Positions 28,257 through 42,289 of a stretch of 64,000 nt of DNA are shown piece by piece. The stretch comes from Janibacter sp. DB-40 (lineage in GTDB: Bacteria > Actinomycetota > Actinomycetes > Actinomycetales > Dermatophilaceae): the NCBI RefSeq assembly GCF_029510815.1, contig NZ_CP120360.1, forward strand, positions 1,984,001 through 2,048,000. Reading direction: 5' to 3'. A program made the translations under genes and the position numbers. Position 1 is the stretch's first letter. The number at the start of each line of letters is the position of its first letter. The notes below the pieces were generated by a model. That model saw only the letters and a program-made list of their open reading frames with translations, did not search any database and was not told the origin of the DNA.

Positions 28257-29257
28257 TCGACCTCCTCAGCCTGGAGTTCATGCGCAACTCCCTCATCGCG
28301 GCCATGCTCGTCGGGGCGTCCGCACCGCTGGTCGGTGTCTTCCTCGTCCAGCGGGGCATGTCCCTCGTCGGTGACGGCATGGGGCACGTCGCCCTCGCGG
28401 GCGTCGGCATCGGCGTGCTCACGCAGGGCTCCCCCGTCCTGGCCGCCCTGGTCGTCGTCATCGTGGCCGCGGTCTCGATCGAGCTGTTGCGGCACTTCGG
28501 CCGCACCAGCGGGGACCTCGCGCTGGCCGTCATGTTCTACGGCGGCATCGCGGCCGGTGTCGTCATCATCGCCAAGGCACCGCAGGGGTCCTCGACGAAC
28601 CTGCAGGGGTATCTCTTCGGCGCGCTCAACACCGTCTCCCGCAACGACCTCATCGCCTTCGCCGTCCTCGCCGCGGTCGTGCTCGTGACGGTCCTCGTGC
28701 TGCGTGAACGCCTCTTCGCCGTCGCCCAGGACGAGGAGTACGCCCGCGCCTCCGGCCTGCCCGTGCTCGCGACGAACGTCCTGCTCGCGGTGCTCACCGG
28801 CGTCACGGTCGTCATCTCCATGCGGGTGATCGGCCTGCTGCTCATCAGTGCGCTGATGATCCTGCCCAACGCCACCGGCCAGCGCCTCGGGCGCTCCTTC
28901 CGCACCAGCCTGCTGTGGGCCGTGGTGGTCGGGCTGGCCACGAGCACCGGCGGAGTGGTCGTCAGCTTCTACGGCGACGCCCCGTCGGGCGCGACGATCG
29001 TCCTGCTGGCCATCGCGGCCTTCATCGCCTCCGCGGTCGGCGCCTGGCTCGTGCACCTGGTCGTCCGGCGGCGGCACCGGACCGCGGAGAGCCATGAGCA
29101 CACGCACTGGGAGGACTGCGGCCACGAGGCCGTCCTCCACGGGGACCACGTCGACTACCTCCACGACGGGCACCGGCACGCCGAGCACGGTGACCACTGG
29201 GACGAGCACGCCCCCCACCAGCCCGACCCGTCCCCCTTCGAAGGGAGCCACCGATGA
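28253..29257 (+). CDS. Zinc ABC transporter permease with histidine-rich tail
   Basis: A ZnuB-like permease of 334 residues with about eight helices in residues 1-285, including GDGMGHVALAGVG near the start and ISALMILPNA. The last 50 residues are unusual: a cytoplasmic tail with many His, Asp and Glu (HEHTHWEDCGHE, then HDGHRHAEHGDHWDEH), a likely zinc buffer or sensor. GTG 28253 overlaps the ATPase stop. Confidence 0.93.
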   Translation: MIDLLSLEFMRNSLIAAMLVGASAPLVGVFLVQRGMSLVGDGMGHVALAGVGIGVLTQGSPVLAALVVVIVAAVSIELLRHFGRTSGDLALAVMFYGGIAAGVVIIAKAPQGSSTNLQGYLFGALNTVSRNDLIAFAVLAAVVLVTVLVLRERLFAVAQDEEYARASGLPVLATNVLLAVLTGVTVVISMRVIGLLLISALMILPNATGQRLGRSFRTSLLWAVVVGLATSTGGVVVSFYGDAPSGATIVLLAIAAFIASAVGAWLVHLVVRRRHRTAESHEHTHWEDCGHEAVLHGDHVDYLHDGHRHAEHGDHWDEHAPHQPDPSPFEGSHR

Positions 29258-29649
29258 CCGACGTCCGCAGCCGCCGCCCGACGAAGCAGCGCATCGCCAT
29301 CGAGTCCGACCTCGACCGCGTCGAGGAGTTCCGCACCGCGCAGGAGATCCACGCCAGCCTCCACGCCACCGGCGACAAGATCGGGTTGGCGACCGTCTAC
29401 CGCACGCTGCAGGCCATGGTCGACGAGGACCTCGTCGACCAGCTGCGCACGGACGACGGCGAGCAGATCTTCCGCCGCTGCAGCACCGGTCACCACCACC
29501 ACCTGGTCTGCCGCGACTGCGGTCGCACCGTCGAGGTCGAGGGACCGGCCGTGGAGCGGTGGGCCGACCGGGTGGCTGCGGAGCACGGCTTCACCGAGGT
29601 GGCCCACACCCTGGAGCTCTTCGGGCGCTGCGCCCCGTGCCGCCGCTGA
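29254..29649 (+). CDS. zur: Fur-family zinc uptake regulator
   Basis: A 131-residue Fur-type repressor. The winged helix (GLATVYRTLQAMVDE) precedes a His cluster and two CXXC pairs (Cys86/Cys89 in CRDC and Cys126/Cys129 in CAPC) that hold structural zinc. With zinc bound it should repress the operon in which it lies, through the boxes at 26494-26530, so it would be autoregulated. ATG 29254 overlaps the permease stop. Zur rather than Fur or Nur is inferred from the operon. Confidence 0.92.
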   Translation: MTDVRSRRPTKQRIAIESDLDRVEEFRTAQEIHASLHATGDKIGLATVYRTLQAMVDEDLVDQLRTDDGEQIFRRCSTGHHHHLVCRDCGRTVEVEGPAVERWADRVAAEHGFTEVAHTLELFGRCAPCRR

Positions 29650-29750
29650 CCTGCGGGGGCCCGGGACGGATACCCGCGGTGGTACGGCACCGTCGCCGTG
29701 GTAGGTGTGAGGGGCCCAACGCCAGCCGACCGACGGACCCACCTGCGACC

Positions 29751-30875
29751 ATGAGCACCGACGCCAGCCCCACGCCCCTGCTCAACGACATCCCGCCGCC
29801 ACCGAACTCCTTCGTCCTCCCGGACCACAAGATGGTCTACATGTCCGTGACGAAGGCGGCGTGCACGAGCCTTCGGTGGATGGTCGCCGACCTGTCCGGC
29901 GAGGACCCCGAGTCCTTCGTCGGCGCCATCGGGGGGCAGCAGAGCCGACTCCTGGGCATCCACGGCAAGCGCTCGCGATGGCGCAGGACCCCGCAGCTCA
30001 GCACTCTCGGCAGCGAGCAGCTGGCCGAGATCTCCCCGGACAACGGCTGGTTCGTCTTCGCCGCCGTCCGCGATCCACGCAGCAGGCTGTGGTCCGCCTG
30101 GCAGTCGACGTTCCTCGTGCGACACGTGCGGTACGTCGAGCGCTACGCCGATCGTGCGTGGTTCCCGCGCGTGCCGGCGAGCCCCGAGCAGGTCCTGGAG
30201 GACTGGCGCGCCTTCGTGCACGCCCGTCCCTGGGAGAACGATCCCGACCTGCGCACGGATGTGCACTTCCAGAGCCAGGTGCGTTCGGTGCGCCCGGGTG
30301 GGGTCAACTACACCCGGATCTACGACCTGTCCGAGCTGTCCACGCTCTTCGCCGACGTCCACGAGCACCTGCGGCCGCTCGGCCTCGACCAGCCCCTGTA
30401 CACACCGCGGGCCAACGAGACCCCCCTGCCCATCGTCCCCGAGGCCCTCGACGACGGCGTCGCGGAGATCATCGAGGACTCCTTCGCCGACGACTTCCGG
30501 GCCTTCGGTGACCGGTGGAGCATCGATCGCATCCGCATGTCCGACGGGTGGTCGGCGGATGCCATCGAGCACGCCGCCTACCACACGGTCGCCAATGAGC
30601 GCATCGGTGACCTGCGCACCGAGGCACGACGACTGCAGCAGGAGCTGAAGCAGGCGCAGCGAGAGCTCCGGCGCACCCAGCGGGAGCTGACGCGGGCGCA
30701 GCGCGCTCCCCGACCTGGTGAGACCCCGCCGCGGGGACCGAGCGCACAGTCGCTCGTCGCACGGGTCCTCGACAGCCGGCCGGCGCACCGGCTCGCCCGC
30801 AGCTCCCGGGTGCGGCGCGTCGTCCCGGACCGGGTGCTGGCCGCGGCCCGATCGATCGTCCGCCGCTCCGCCTAG
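29751..30875 (+). CDS. Sulfotransferase-family protein with C-terminal coiled coil
   Basis: 374 residues. It matches the carbohydrate sulfotransferase (Sulfotransfer_2) family: the 5'-PAPS loop is in MSVTKAACTSLRWM (31-44) and the 3'-phosphate site in AAVRDPRSRLWSAW (104-117). It probably transfers sulfate to a surface glycan or lipid. Residues about 281-318 form a coiled coil of repeated QREL-type heptads, then a basic tail. No signal peptide is seen. No glycosyltransferase or PAPS genes are nearby. The start ATG lacks a clear ribosome site. Confidence 0.8.
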   Translation: MSTDASPTPLLNDIPPPPNSFVLPDHKMVYMSVTKAACTSLRWMVADLSGEDPESFVGAIGGQQSRLLGIHGKRSRWRRTPQLSTLGSEQLAEISPDNGWFVFAAVRDPRSRLWSAWQSTFLVRHVRYVERYADRAWFPRVPASPEQVLEDWRAFVHARPWENDPDLRTDVHFQSQVRSVRPGGVNYTRIYDLSELSTLFADVHEHLRPLGLDQPLYTPRANETPLPIVPEALDDGVAEIIEDSFADDFRAFGDRWSIDRIRMSDGWSADAIEHAAYHTVANERIGDLRTEARRLQQELKQAQRELRRTQRELTRAQRAPRPGETPPRGPSAQSLVARVLDSRPAHRLARSSRVRRVVPDRVLAAARSIVRRSA

Positions 30876-30944
30876 CACGTCCGGCTGTTTCGACGCAGCG
30901 GCCACGGGTAGGTCGTCCTCATCCGATCAGAGGAGGACGGACTC

Positions 30945-31178
30945 ATGGCCCAGTGCGAAGTCTGCGGCAACGACTACGACAAGAGCTTCGAGGTGGTCGC
31001 GGCGGGGTCGCGGCACACCTTCGACAGCTTCGAGTGCGCCATCCATGCGGTCGCGCCCGAGTGCGAGCACTGCGGGTGCAAGGTGATCGGCCACGGCACC
31101 GAGGTCGACGGCCACTTCTACTGCTGCGCCCACTGCGCCCGGCAGTCGACGGAGGCGTCCGTCAGCGACCGCGCGTAG
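30945..31178 (+). CDS. Small Cys/His-rich metal-binding protein (metallothionein-like)
   Basis: 77 residues with nine Cys and several His. [12 protein letters not shown] opens it, and the C-half [12 protein letters not shown]...FYCCAHC follows the bacterial metallothionein/zinc-ribbon layout. It likely binds zinc or copper and may buffer or sense metal, near the zinc-uptake operon but not in it. AGGAGG lies 10 nt before ATG 30945. Its 3' end overlaps the convergent uppS gene by 17 bp. Confidence 0.78.
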   Translation: MAQCEVCGNDYDKSFEVVAAGSRHTFDSFECAIHAVAPECEHCGCKVIGHGTEVDGHFYCCAHCARQSTEASVSDRA

Positions 31179-31962
31179 CCGGGTCGTCCGTCGGCGCGTC
31201 CACGGCGCCACCGTACCGCCGCTCCCGCCCGGCGTAGGTCTCGATCGCCTCCCACAGGTGGCGGCGGTCGTAGTCCGGCCACAGGGTGTCCTGGAAGACC
31301 ATCTCGGCGTAGGCCGACTGCCACAGCAGGAAGTTGCTCGTGCGCTGCTCCCCCGAGCTGCGCAGGAAGAGGTCGACGTCCGGCATGTCCGGCTCGGTGA
31401 GGTATCGCGCGATCGTCCGCTCGTCGATCCGCGAGCCCTTCAGTCGTCCGGCGGCGACGTCCGCGGCGATCCCCCGCACGGCGTCGGCGATCTCGGCACG
31501 ACCGCCGTAGTTGACGCAGAAGTAGAGCGTCATCGCGTCGTTGTCCCGGGTCATCTCCTGGGCGACCTCGAGCTCCTTGATCACCGAGCCCCACAGCTTC
31601 GGGCGTCGCCCGACCCAGCGCATCCGCACGCCCCAGGCATGCAGCTGGTCGCGCCGCCGGCGGATGACGTCGCGGTTGAAGCCCATGAGGAAGCGCACCT
31701 CGTCGGGTGAGCGCCGCCAGTTCTCGGTGGAGAAGGCGTAGGTCGACAGGTGCTGCACGCCGATCGCCAGAGCGCCGGCGACGACGTCGAGGAGTGCCCC
31801 CTCCCCCGCCTCGTGGCCCTTCGTGCGCGGGAGCCCGCGCTGGTTGGCCCAGCGGCCGTTGCCGTCCATGACGACGGCGACGTGGCCGGGCACCAGGTCC
31901 GCGGGCACCGGCGGTGCGGTGGCTCCGCTGGGGTGGGCGAAGGGGGTGGCGTAGCGACTCAT
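31162..31962 (-). CDS. uppS: Isoprenyl transferase (undecaprenyl/decaprenyl diphosphate synthase)
   Basis: A cis-prenyltransferase that builds the polyprenyl carrier for cell-wall synthesis. The 266-residue protein carries Asp33 in VMDGNGRWA, the FSTENW motif, and [18 protein letters not shown] 31962 has GAGGA upstream and overlaps the recO stop (ATGA), so it is coupled to recO. Chain length cannot be read from the sequence. Confidence 0.95.
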   Translation of the reverse strand: MSRYATPFAHPSGATAPPVPADLVPGHVAVVMDGNGRWANQRGLPRTKGHEAGEGALLDVVAGALAIGVQHLSTYAFSTENWRRSPDEVRFLMGFNRDVIRRRRDQLHAWGVRMRWVGRRPKLWGSVIKELEVAQEMTRDNDAMTLYFCVNYGGRAEIADAVRGIAADVAAGRLKGSRIDERTIARYLTEPDMPDVDLFLRSSGEQRTSNFLLWQSAYAEMVFQDTLWPDYDRRHLWEAIETYAGRERRYGGAVDAPTDDPATRGR

Positions 31963-32735
31963 CCGGTCCTCTGCGGTGGGGTGCGGTCGGCTTGGGTGCG
32001 ATCGACGTGCGTGCGGTCGACGTGCCGGAGGGAGAGCACGCCTCGCTCGAGGTGCCACTGGAGGAAGGCAGCCGTCAGGCCCGACCCCTCGCGGCGGTGC
32101 CGCTCCTGGGAGTCGTCCGCGAGGACCCAGTCCCCGGTGAGCAACCCGGCGAGCAGGTCGAGGGTCTCGGGTGCGGGCGCCGAGGACCCGGGCACCCGGC
32201 AGCTGCGGCACAGGACCCCGCCCGAGGCGACGTGGAAGGCGCGGTGCGGCCCCCCTTCGCCGCAGCGGGCGCAGTCGTGGAAGCTCGGCGCCCACCCGGC
32301 GACCGCGAGGGCCCGCAGCAGGTAGGCGTCGAGCACGAGCTCGGGGGCGTGCTCGTCGTGGGCCAGGGAGCGCAGCGCCCCGGCGAGGAGCAGGTACTGC
32401 TGCACGGCCGGCTCGTGCGCCTCCGTGAGGCGGTCGGCGGTCTCGAGGATCGCGGCGGCGCTGGTCCAGCGTCGGTAGTCCCGTGCGAGGACGTCCCCCC
32501 AGGCGTCGAGCGACTCCGTCTGGGTCACGGTGTCGAGGTTGCGTCCCTCGTAGCACTGCAGGTCGACGTGCATCCCGGGCTCGAGGCGTGCGCCGAACTT
32601 CGACCTGGTGCGACGCACCCCCTTCGCCACGGCCCGGACCTTGCCGCGCCCGCGCGTGAGCACGGTGATGATCCGGTCGGCCTCACCCAGCTTGTGGGTG
32701 CGCAGCACGACCCCGGAGTCGCGGTAGAGGGGCAT
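31959..32735 (-). CDS. recO: DNA repair protein RecO
   Basis: RecO loads RecA at gaps with RecR. The 258-residue protein starts [21 protein letters not shown], the N-terminal OB fold, then has a zinc site (CARCGEGG and CRSCRVPG). ATG 32735 is 6 nt from a GACAAT box, so it is leaderless. It is divergent from alkB; the shared 95-bp gap holds an SOS box nearer to alkB. Confidence 0.94.
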   Translation of the reverse strand: MPLYRDSGVVLRTHKLGEADRIITVLTRGRGKVRAVAKGVRRTRSKFGARLEPGMHVDLQCYEGRNLDTVTQTESLDAWGDVLARDYRRWTSAAAILETADRLTEAHEPAVQQYLLLAGALRSLAHDEHAPELVLDAYLLRALAVAGWAPSFHDCARCGEGGPHRAFHVASGGVLCRSCRVPGSSAPAPETLDLLAGLLTGDWVLADDSQERHRREGSGLTAAFLQWHLERGVLSLRHVDRTHVDRTQADRTPPQRTG

Positions 32736-32741
32736 GTCCCC

Positions 32742-32747
32742 ATTGTC
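32742..32747 (-). promoter_or_regulatory. -10 box GACAAT of recO (leaderless)
   Basis: GACAAT lies 6 nt from ATG 32735 on the minus strand. Confidence 0.45.
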
Positions 32748-32793
32748 CCCCTTGCACGCCGTGCGACACGCACCCCCGCACCCTCCGCGGGTC

Positions 32794-32809
32794 TCGAACA
32801 GGCGTTCGA
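32794..32809. promoter_or_regulatory. LexA/SOS box upstream of alkB
   Basis: TCGAAC-AGGC-GTTCGA is an exact match to the actinobacterial LexA consensus TCGAAC-N4-GTTCGA. It covers the -35 region of the alkB promoter, 8 nt before the -10 box. Confidence 0.85.
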
Positions 32810-32817
32810 GGGACTGC

Positions 32818-32823
32818 TACGCT
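32818..32823 (+). promoter_or_regulatory. -10 box TACGCT of alkB (leaderless)
   Basis: TACGCT lies 6 nt before ATG 32830, just downstream of the SOS box. Confidence 0.5.
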
Positions 32824-32829
32824 GACCGC

Positions 32830-33453
32830 ATGCAGGCGCTCCAGTCCTCGCTCTTCGACACCGCCGACGCCCCGACGCTCGGCGACCTGCAGGCGCGTCA
32901 CCGGCGCCACCTCGATGGCAGCGCGTGGGTGGACCTGCTGCCCGGGTGGGCGTGCGGTGCCGACGACGTCCTCGCAACGCTGCTGCACGAGGTGCCATGG
33001 CGAGCGGAGCGGCGCACCATGTACGACTCGGTGGTCGACGTGCCGCGGTTGACCCGTTTCTACTCCGCGGGCGAGGTGCTCCCCCACCCGCTGCTCACCG
33101 AGATGCGCGAGCGGCTCACCGCGCACTACGCCCCCGAGCTCGGGGAGCCCTTCGTCACCGCCGGCCTGTGCCTCTACCGCGACGGCAGCGACTCCGTGGC
33201 CTGGCACGGCGACCGGATCGGCCGCAGTCGCACCGACGACACGATGGTCGCGATCGTCTCCCTCGGCTCGGCCCGCCACCTCGCCTTCCGGCCGCGCGAC
33301 GGCGGCCCCTCGCAGCGCCTCTCCCTCGGGCACGGCGACCTGGCCGTCATGGGTGGTGCCTGCCAGCGCACCTGGGAGCACGCGGTGCCCAAGACGAGCG
33401 CCGCCGTGGGCCCTCGCATCTCGATCCAGTACCGCGTCGCCGGGGTGCGCTGA
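32830..33453 (+). CDS. alkB: AlkB-type 2-oxoglutarate/Fe(II) dioxygenase
   Basis: AlkB removes alkyl groups from damaged bases by oxidation. The 207-residue protein holds the iron ligands His126/Asp128 in AWHGDRIG and His184 in WEHAVPK, with 2-oxoglutarate-binding Arg196 in GPRISIQYR. ATG 32830 is fixed by the TACGCT box 6 nt upstream. A perfect LexA box precedes the promoter, so alkB here is predicted to be SOS-induced, rather than Ada-controlled as in E. coli. Confidence 0.93.
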   Translation: MQALQSSLFDTADAPTLGDLQARHRRHLDGSAWVDLLPGWACGADDVLATLLHEVPWRAERRTMYDSVVDVPRLTRFYSAGEVLPHPLLTEMRERLTAHYAPELGEPFVTAGLCLYRDGSDSVAWHGDRIGRSRTDDTMVAIVSLGSARHLAFRPRDGGPSQRLSLGHGDLAVMGGACQRTWEHAVPKTSAAVGPRISIQYRVAGVR

Positions 33454-33472
33454 GGTCGGCGTCACGTGACGT

Positions 33473-33503
33473 CGAGGGGGGCCGGGCGACCCGGCCCCCC
33501 TCG
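33473..33503. terminator. Terminator between alkB and leuA, 14-bp stem
   Basis: CGAGGGGGGCCGGG and CCCGGCCCCCCTCG form a perfect 14-bp hairpin with a 3-nt loop between convergent genes, probably acting in both directions. Confidence 0.75.
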
Positions 33504-33511
33504 GCGTGTGC

Positions 33512-35278
<1,767 letters not shown>

Positions 35279-35326
35279 TCAGTGGGTGGGGCGGCACCAC
35301 GAACTCCGCGACGAGGTGGCCGTCTG

Positions 35327-35368
35327 TCAGGCCCCGCCGCGGCAGAGAAGGAGGAGATCCGTCCGCAT
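35327..35368 (-). CDS. leuL: Leucine leader peptide (attenuator) of leuA
   Basis: A 13-codon ORF reads Met-Arg-Thr-Asp-Leu-Leu-Leu-Leu-Cys-Arg-Gly-Gly-Ala-stop, with Leu codons CTC CTC CTT CTC in a row. It lies 70 nt before leuA on the same strand. TATCGT lies 8 nt before its ATG, so it is probably leaderless. CTCGTC just after the stop can pair with GACGAG beside the leuA ribosome site, so stalling at Leu codons could change access to leuA. Too short for usual ORF callers. Confidence 0.75.
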   Translation of the reverse strand: MRTDLLLLCRGGA

Positions 35369-35376
35369 GATCACCC

Positions 35377-35382
35377 ACGATA
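35377..35382 (-). promoter_or_regulatory. -10 box TATCGT of leuL-leuA
   Basis: TATCGT lies 8 nt before the leader-peptide ATG on the minus strand. Confidence 0.45.
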
Positions 35383-35426
35383 CTCCCTGCCCCCGCCCGG
35401 GGAGACGCTGGTCACGATCCGGACGG

Positions 35427-35466
35427 CACAGGACCCGCACCTCCGTGCGGAGATGCGGGTCCTGTG
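35427..35466 (-). terminator. Terminator of asd, long hairpin
   Basis: CACAGGACCCGCA (35427-35439) pairs perfectly with 35454-35466, and the loop contains a second CTCCG/CGGAG pairing. It lies 15 nt after the asd stop and upstream of the leuL promoter. Confidence 0.75.
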
Positions 35467-35481
35467 GCGCGGTGCGGAGGG

Positions 35482-38362
<2,881 letters not shown>

Positions 38363-38414
38363 TGCGAATCGGCCGCGCCTCGGCCTCTCCTTACGTTTGA
38401 CGGTGGCGACGATC

Positions 38415-38434
38415 GGGCACACGCACGTGCGCCC
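38415..38434. promoter_or_regulatory. Near-palindrome upstream of the BCCT gene, candidate operator
   Basis: GGGCACACGCACGTGCGCCC is a 20-bp near-palindrome (one mismatch pair) about 55 bp before the BCCT start. It could bind a regulator; no known consensus was matched. Confidence 0.3.
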
Positions 38435-38460
38435 AACCGAACACTCTGACCCACAACCGG

Positions 38461-38492
38461 TCCTGCGCCAAACGCAGGCGAGCGGCGCAGGA
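38461..38492 (-). terminator. Terminator after era
   Basis: TCCTGCGCC and GGCGCAGGA pair over a 14-nt loop, 4 nt after the era stop. Confidence 0.55.
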
Positions 38493-38495
38493 GTC

Positions 38496-39428
38496 TCAGA
38501 ACCCCAGTCGCTGCATCTGCTTCGGGTCCCGCTGCCAGTCCTTGGCCACCTTGACGTGCAGGTCCAAGAAGACCCGCTGCCCGAGGATCTTCTCGATCCC
38601 CTGACGGGCCGTCGTCCCCACCTCCCGCAGGCGGGAGCCGCCACGACCGATGATGATCGCCTTCTGGCTGTCGCGCTCGACGAAGACGTGCACGCGCACG
38701 TCGAGCATCGGCGAGTCGTCCGGGCGTCCCTCCCGCGGCACGATCTCCTCCACGACGACCGCGAGGCTGTGCGGCAGCTCGTCGCGCACGCCCTCGAGCG
38801 CGGCCTCGCGCACGAGCTCGGCGATCATCCGCTCCTCGGGCTCGTCGCTGACGGCGTCCTCGGGGTAGAGCGGCGCGGGCGAGGGCGGCAGGTGCTGCGA
38901 CAGCACAGCCAGGACGTCGTCAACCTGGTCCCCGCGCACGGCCGAGCAGGGAACGATCGCCGCCCAGTCCCCGAGCTGGTCGATGGCGATCAGGTGCTCG
39001 GCCAGGCGCTGCTTGTCCACGGCGTCGCTCTTGGTCGCGATGGCGACGACCGGCACCTTCTTCGCCCGCTGCAGCTCACGCAGGTCGGAGGCGATGAAGC
39101 CGTCGCCCGGGCCGATCTTCTGGTCCGCCGGCAGGCAGAAGCCGATCACGTCGACCTCGAGCAGCGTCTCGCGGACGAGGTCGTTGAGCCGCTCCCCCAA
39201 CAGCGTGCGCGGCTTGTGCAGTCCCGGGGTGTCGACGAGGATCAGCTGCTCGTGCTCCTCCGGGCGCGTGACGATCCCGCGGATGATGTGCCGGGTCGTC
39301 TGGGGCTTGCTCGAGGTGATCGCCACCTTGTTGCCGACGAGGGCGTTGGTCAGCGTCGACTTGCCCGCGTTGGGCCGTCCGACGAGACAGGCGAAGCCCG
39401 CCCTCCACTGCGCAGCGTCCACGCTCAT
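38496..39428 (-). CDS. era: Ribosome-assembly GTPase Era
   Basis: Era binds the 3' end of 16S rRNA in 30S maturation. The 310-residue protein shows P-loop GRPNAGKST (17-25), DTPGLH, the TKSD specificity motif and a C-terminal KH domain with IIIGRGGSRLREVG. ATG 39428 overlaps the stop of the CBS gene (ATGA). It ends the phoH-ybeY-corC-era run, an assembly of rRNA-processing factors conserved across actinobacteria. Confidence 0.96.
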   Translation of the reverse strand: MSVDAAQWRAGFACLVGRPNAGKSTLTNALVGNKVAITSSKPQTTRHIIRGIVTRPEEHEQLILVDTPGLHKPRTLLGERLNDLVRETLLEVDVIGFCLPADQKIGPGDGFIASDLRELQRAKKVPVVAIATKSDAVDKQRLAEHLIAIDQLGDWAAIVPCSAVRGDQVDDVLAVLSQHLPPSPAPLYPEDAVSDEPEERMIAELVREAALEGVRDELPHSLAVVVEEIVPREGRPDDSPMLDVRVHVFVERDSQKAIIIGRGGSRLREVGTTARQGIEKILGQRVFLDLHVKVAKDWQRDPKQMQRLGF

Positions 39429-40714
39429 GCCCCGATCTCCTGGTCCATCTCGTCCGCGTCCTGCGTCAGCACGCGCTCGACGATGACCGTCGCGATGCGG
39501 TGCCGTCGTCCGGACATCTTCTCAGCCGTGAGAGACAACCCTGCCACCTCGCAGTGCGAGCCGCTGATCGGGACCCGGCCGGTCACCTTGCCGAGGAGCC
39601 CCCCGACGGTGTCGACCTCCTCGTCCTCGAGGTCCACGTCGTAGAGCTCGGCGAGGTCGTCGACGCCGAACGCGGCCGGGACGCGGTGGCGCCCGTCGCC
39701 GAGGTCCTCCACGCCGGGTCCCTCGCGGTCGTACTCGTCGGCGATCTCCCCGACGATCTCCTCGAGGATGTCCTCGATCGTCACGAGGCCGGCGGTGCCG
39801 CCGTACTCGTCGACGACGATCGCGGCGTGCGTCTGGTTGACCTGCATCTCGCGCAGCAGCTCGTCGACGGGCTTGCTCTCGGGGACGAAGGGGGCCGGTC
39901 GCATGAACGTCGAGACCGGCCTGTCCGCCGTCCCCTCGTCCGCCAGCAGGGAGCGCACGACGTCCTTGAGGTAGAGCAGGCCGACGATGTCGTCGCTGGA
40001 CTCGCCGACGACGGGCACCCGGGAGAAGCCGGAGCGGATGAAGAGGTTGAGACCCTTGCGCGCCGGCTTGTCGGACTCGATGGTGATCATGTCGGTGCGC
40101 GGGACCATCACCTCGTGGGCGAGCGTGTCACCGAGCTCGAAGACCGAGTGGAGCATGTCGCGCTCCTCGTCCTCGATGAGGGCGTTCTCCCCCGCGAGGT
40201 CGAGCAGGTCGCGCAGCTCGGCCTCCGAGCGGAAGGGCCCGTCCCGGTAGCCACCACCGGGCGTGAAGGCATTGCTGAGGGTGACCAGCAGCCGCGCGAA
40301 GGGGCCGAGGATGCGCCGCAGCCAGATGACGAAGGGGGCCGCGGCCAGGGCCACCGGGGTGCTGTGCTGCTGCCCCAGGGTGCGCGGCGAGACCCCGACG
40401 AGCATGAAGGTGACGACGACCATGATCGCCACGGAGATGATGAGCGCGAGCCAGGTGCGCTCGACCTGGTCGACGACGACGAGGGCGATGAGCACGGCTG
40501 CCGACGCCTCGGCGATGGCCCGCAGGAAGGCGATGACCGAGATGGGACCGGCGCTCTCGGCGAGGATGGCGCGCAGCTCCGTGGCCCCGCGCCTCCCTTC
40601 GCTGTCGGCCTCCTCGGCTGCGACGCGCGAGGCGGAGCCGATGGCGGCGTCGATGAGCGTGAGGACGAACGCGGCGACGATCGCGATGACCGCGCCGACG
40701 ATGAAGCCGGTCAC
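39425..40714 (-). CDS. Hemolysin-family CNNM/CorC-type CBS-domain membrane protein
   Basis: 429 residues. A DUF21 (CNNM) membrane part with four helices (about 1-150) leads to two CBS domains (about 200-330, with MVPRTDM) and a CorC_HlyC transporter-associated domain at the end. The family takes part in magnesium or cobalt efflux; the hemolysin name is historical. GTG 40714 overlaps the ybeY stop (GTGA). Position between ybeY and era is conserved in many bacteria. Confidence 0.92.
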   Translation of the reverse strand: MTGFIVGAVIAIVAAFVLTLIDAAIGSASRVAAEEADSEGRRGATELRAILAESAGPISVIAFLRAIAEASAAVLIALVVVDQVERTWLALIISVAIMVVVTFMLVGVSPRTLGQQHSTPVALAAAPFVIWLRRILGPFARLLVTLSNAFTPGGGYRDGPFRSEAELRDLLDLAGENALIEDEERDMLHSVFELGDTLAHEVMVPRTDMITIESDKPARKGLNLFIRSGFSRVPVVGESSDDIVGLLYLKDVVRSLLADEGTADRPVSTFMRPAPFVPESKPVDELLREMQVNQTHAAIVVDEYGGTAGLVTIEDILEEIVGEIADEYDREGPGVEDLGDGRHRVPAAFGVDDLAELYDVDLEDEEVDTVGGLLGKVTGRVPISGSHCEVAGLSLTAEKMSGRRHRIATVIVERVLTQDADEMDQEIGA

Positions 40715-41177
40715 GCCCGGGTCTCCCTCCCGCGACCCGCGAGGAAGGTGAGGAGCAGCTGTCGCTGCAGCTCGAACATCTCCGTCTCCTCCTCGGGCTC
40801 CGCGTGGTCGAAGCCCAGGAGGTGGAGGATCCCGTGCGTGGTCAGCAGGAGCATCTCCTCGATCGTCGCGTGGCCGGCCTCGACGGCCTGCTTCGCGGCC
40901 ACGGAGGGGCACAGGACGATGTCGCCGAGGACTCCCTCCTGGGGCTCCTCGCCGTCACGACCGGGCTCGAGCTCGTCCATCGGGAAGCTCATGACGTCGG
41001 TGGGACCGGGCAGGTCCATCCACTGCTCGTGCAGGACGGTCATGGTGTCCTCGTCGACCATGCGGATGCACAGCTCCGCCTGGGGGTGGACCCGCAGCTC
41101 TCCCAGAACGTAGCGGGAGATCTCGACGAACTCGCGTTCGTCGACCTCCTGGTCGGTCTCGTTGAGGACCTCGATGC

Positions 41178-41181
<4 letters not shown>
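40711..41181 (-). CDS. ybeY: rRNA maturation endoribonuclease YbeY
   Basis: A 156-residue metal-dependent RNase for 16S 3'-end processing and ribosome quality control. The zinc motif [11 protein letters not shown] holds His116, His120 and His126. GTG 41181 overlaps the phoH stop, and the stop overlaps the CBS gene start, showing tight coupling. Confidence 0.96.
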
Positions 41182-42227
<1,046 letters not shown>

Positions 42228-42263
42228 CGTGTGCCCCAGTCTACGCGGGACGCCGGATCGACC

Positions 42264-42284
42264 ACGAGCGACGGACCCGCTCGT
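42264..42284 (-). terminator. Small hairpin after the 42290 gene
   Basis: ACGAGCG and CGCTCGT form a 7-bp stem with a 7-nt loop just after the stop of the upstream membrane-protein gene. A weak terminator candidate. Confidence 0.35.
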
Positions 42285-42289
42285 CCGCG

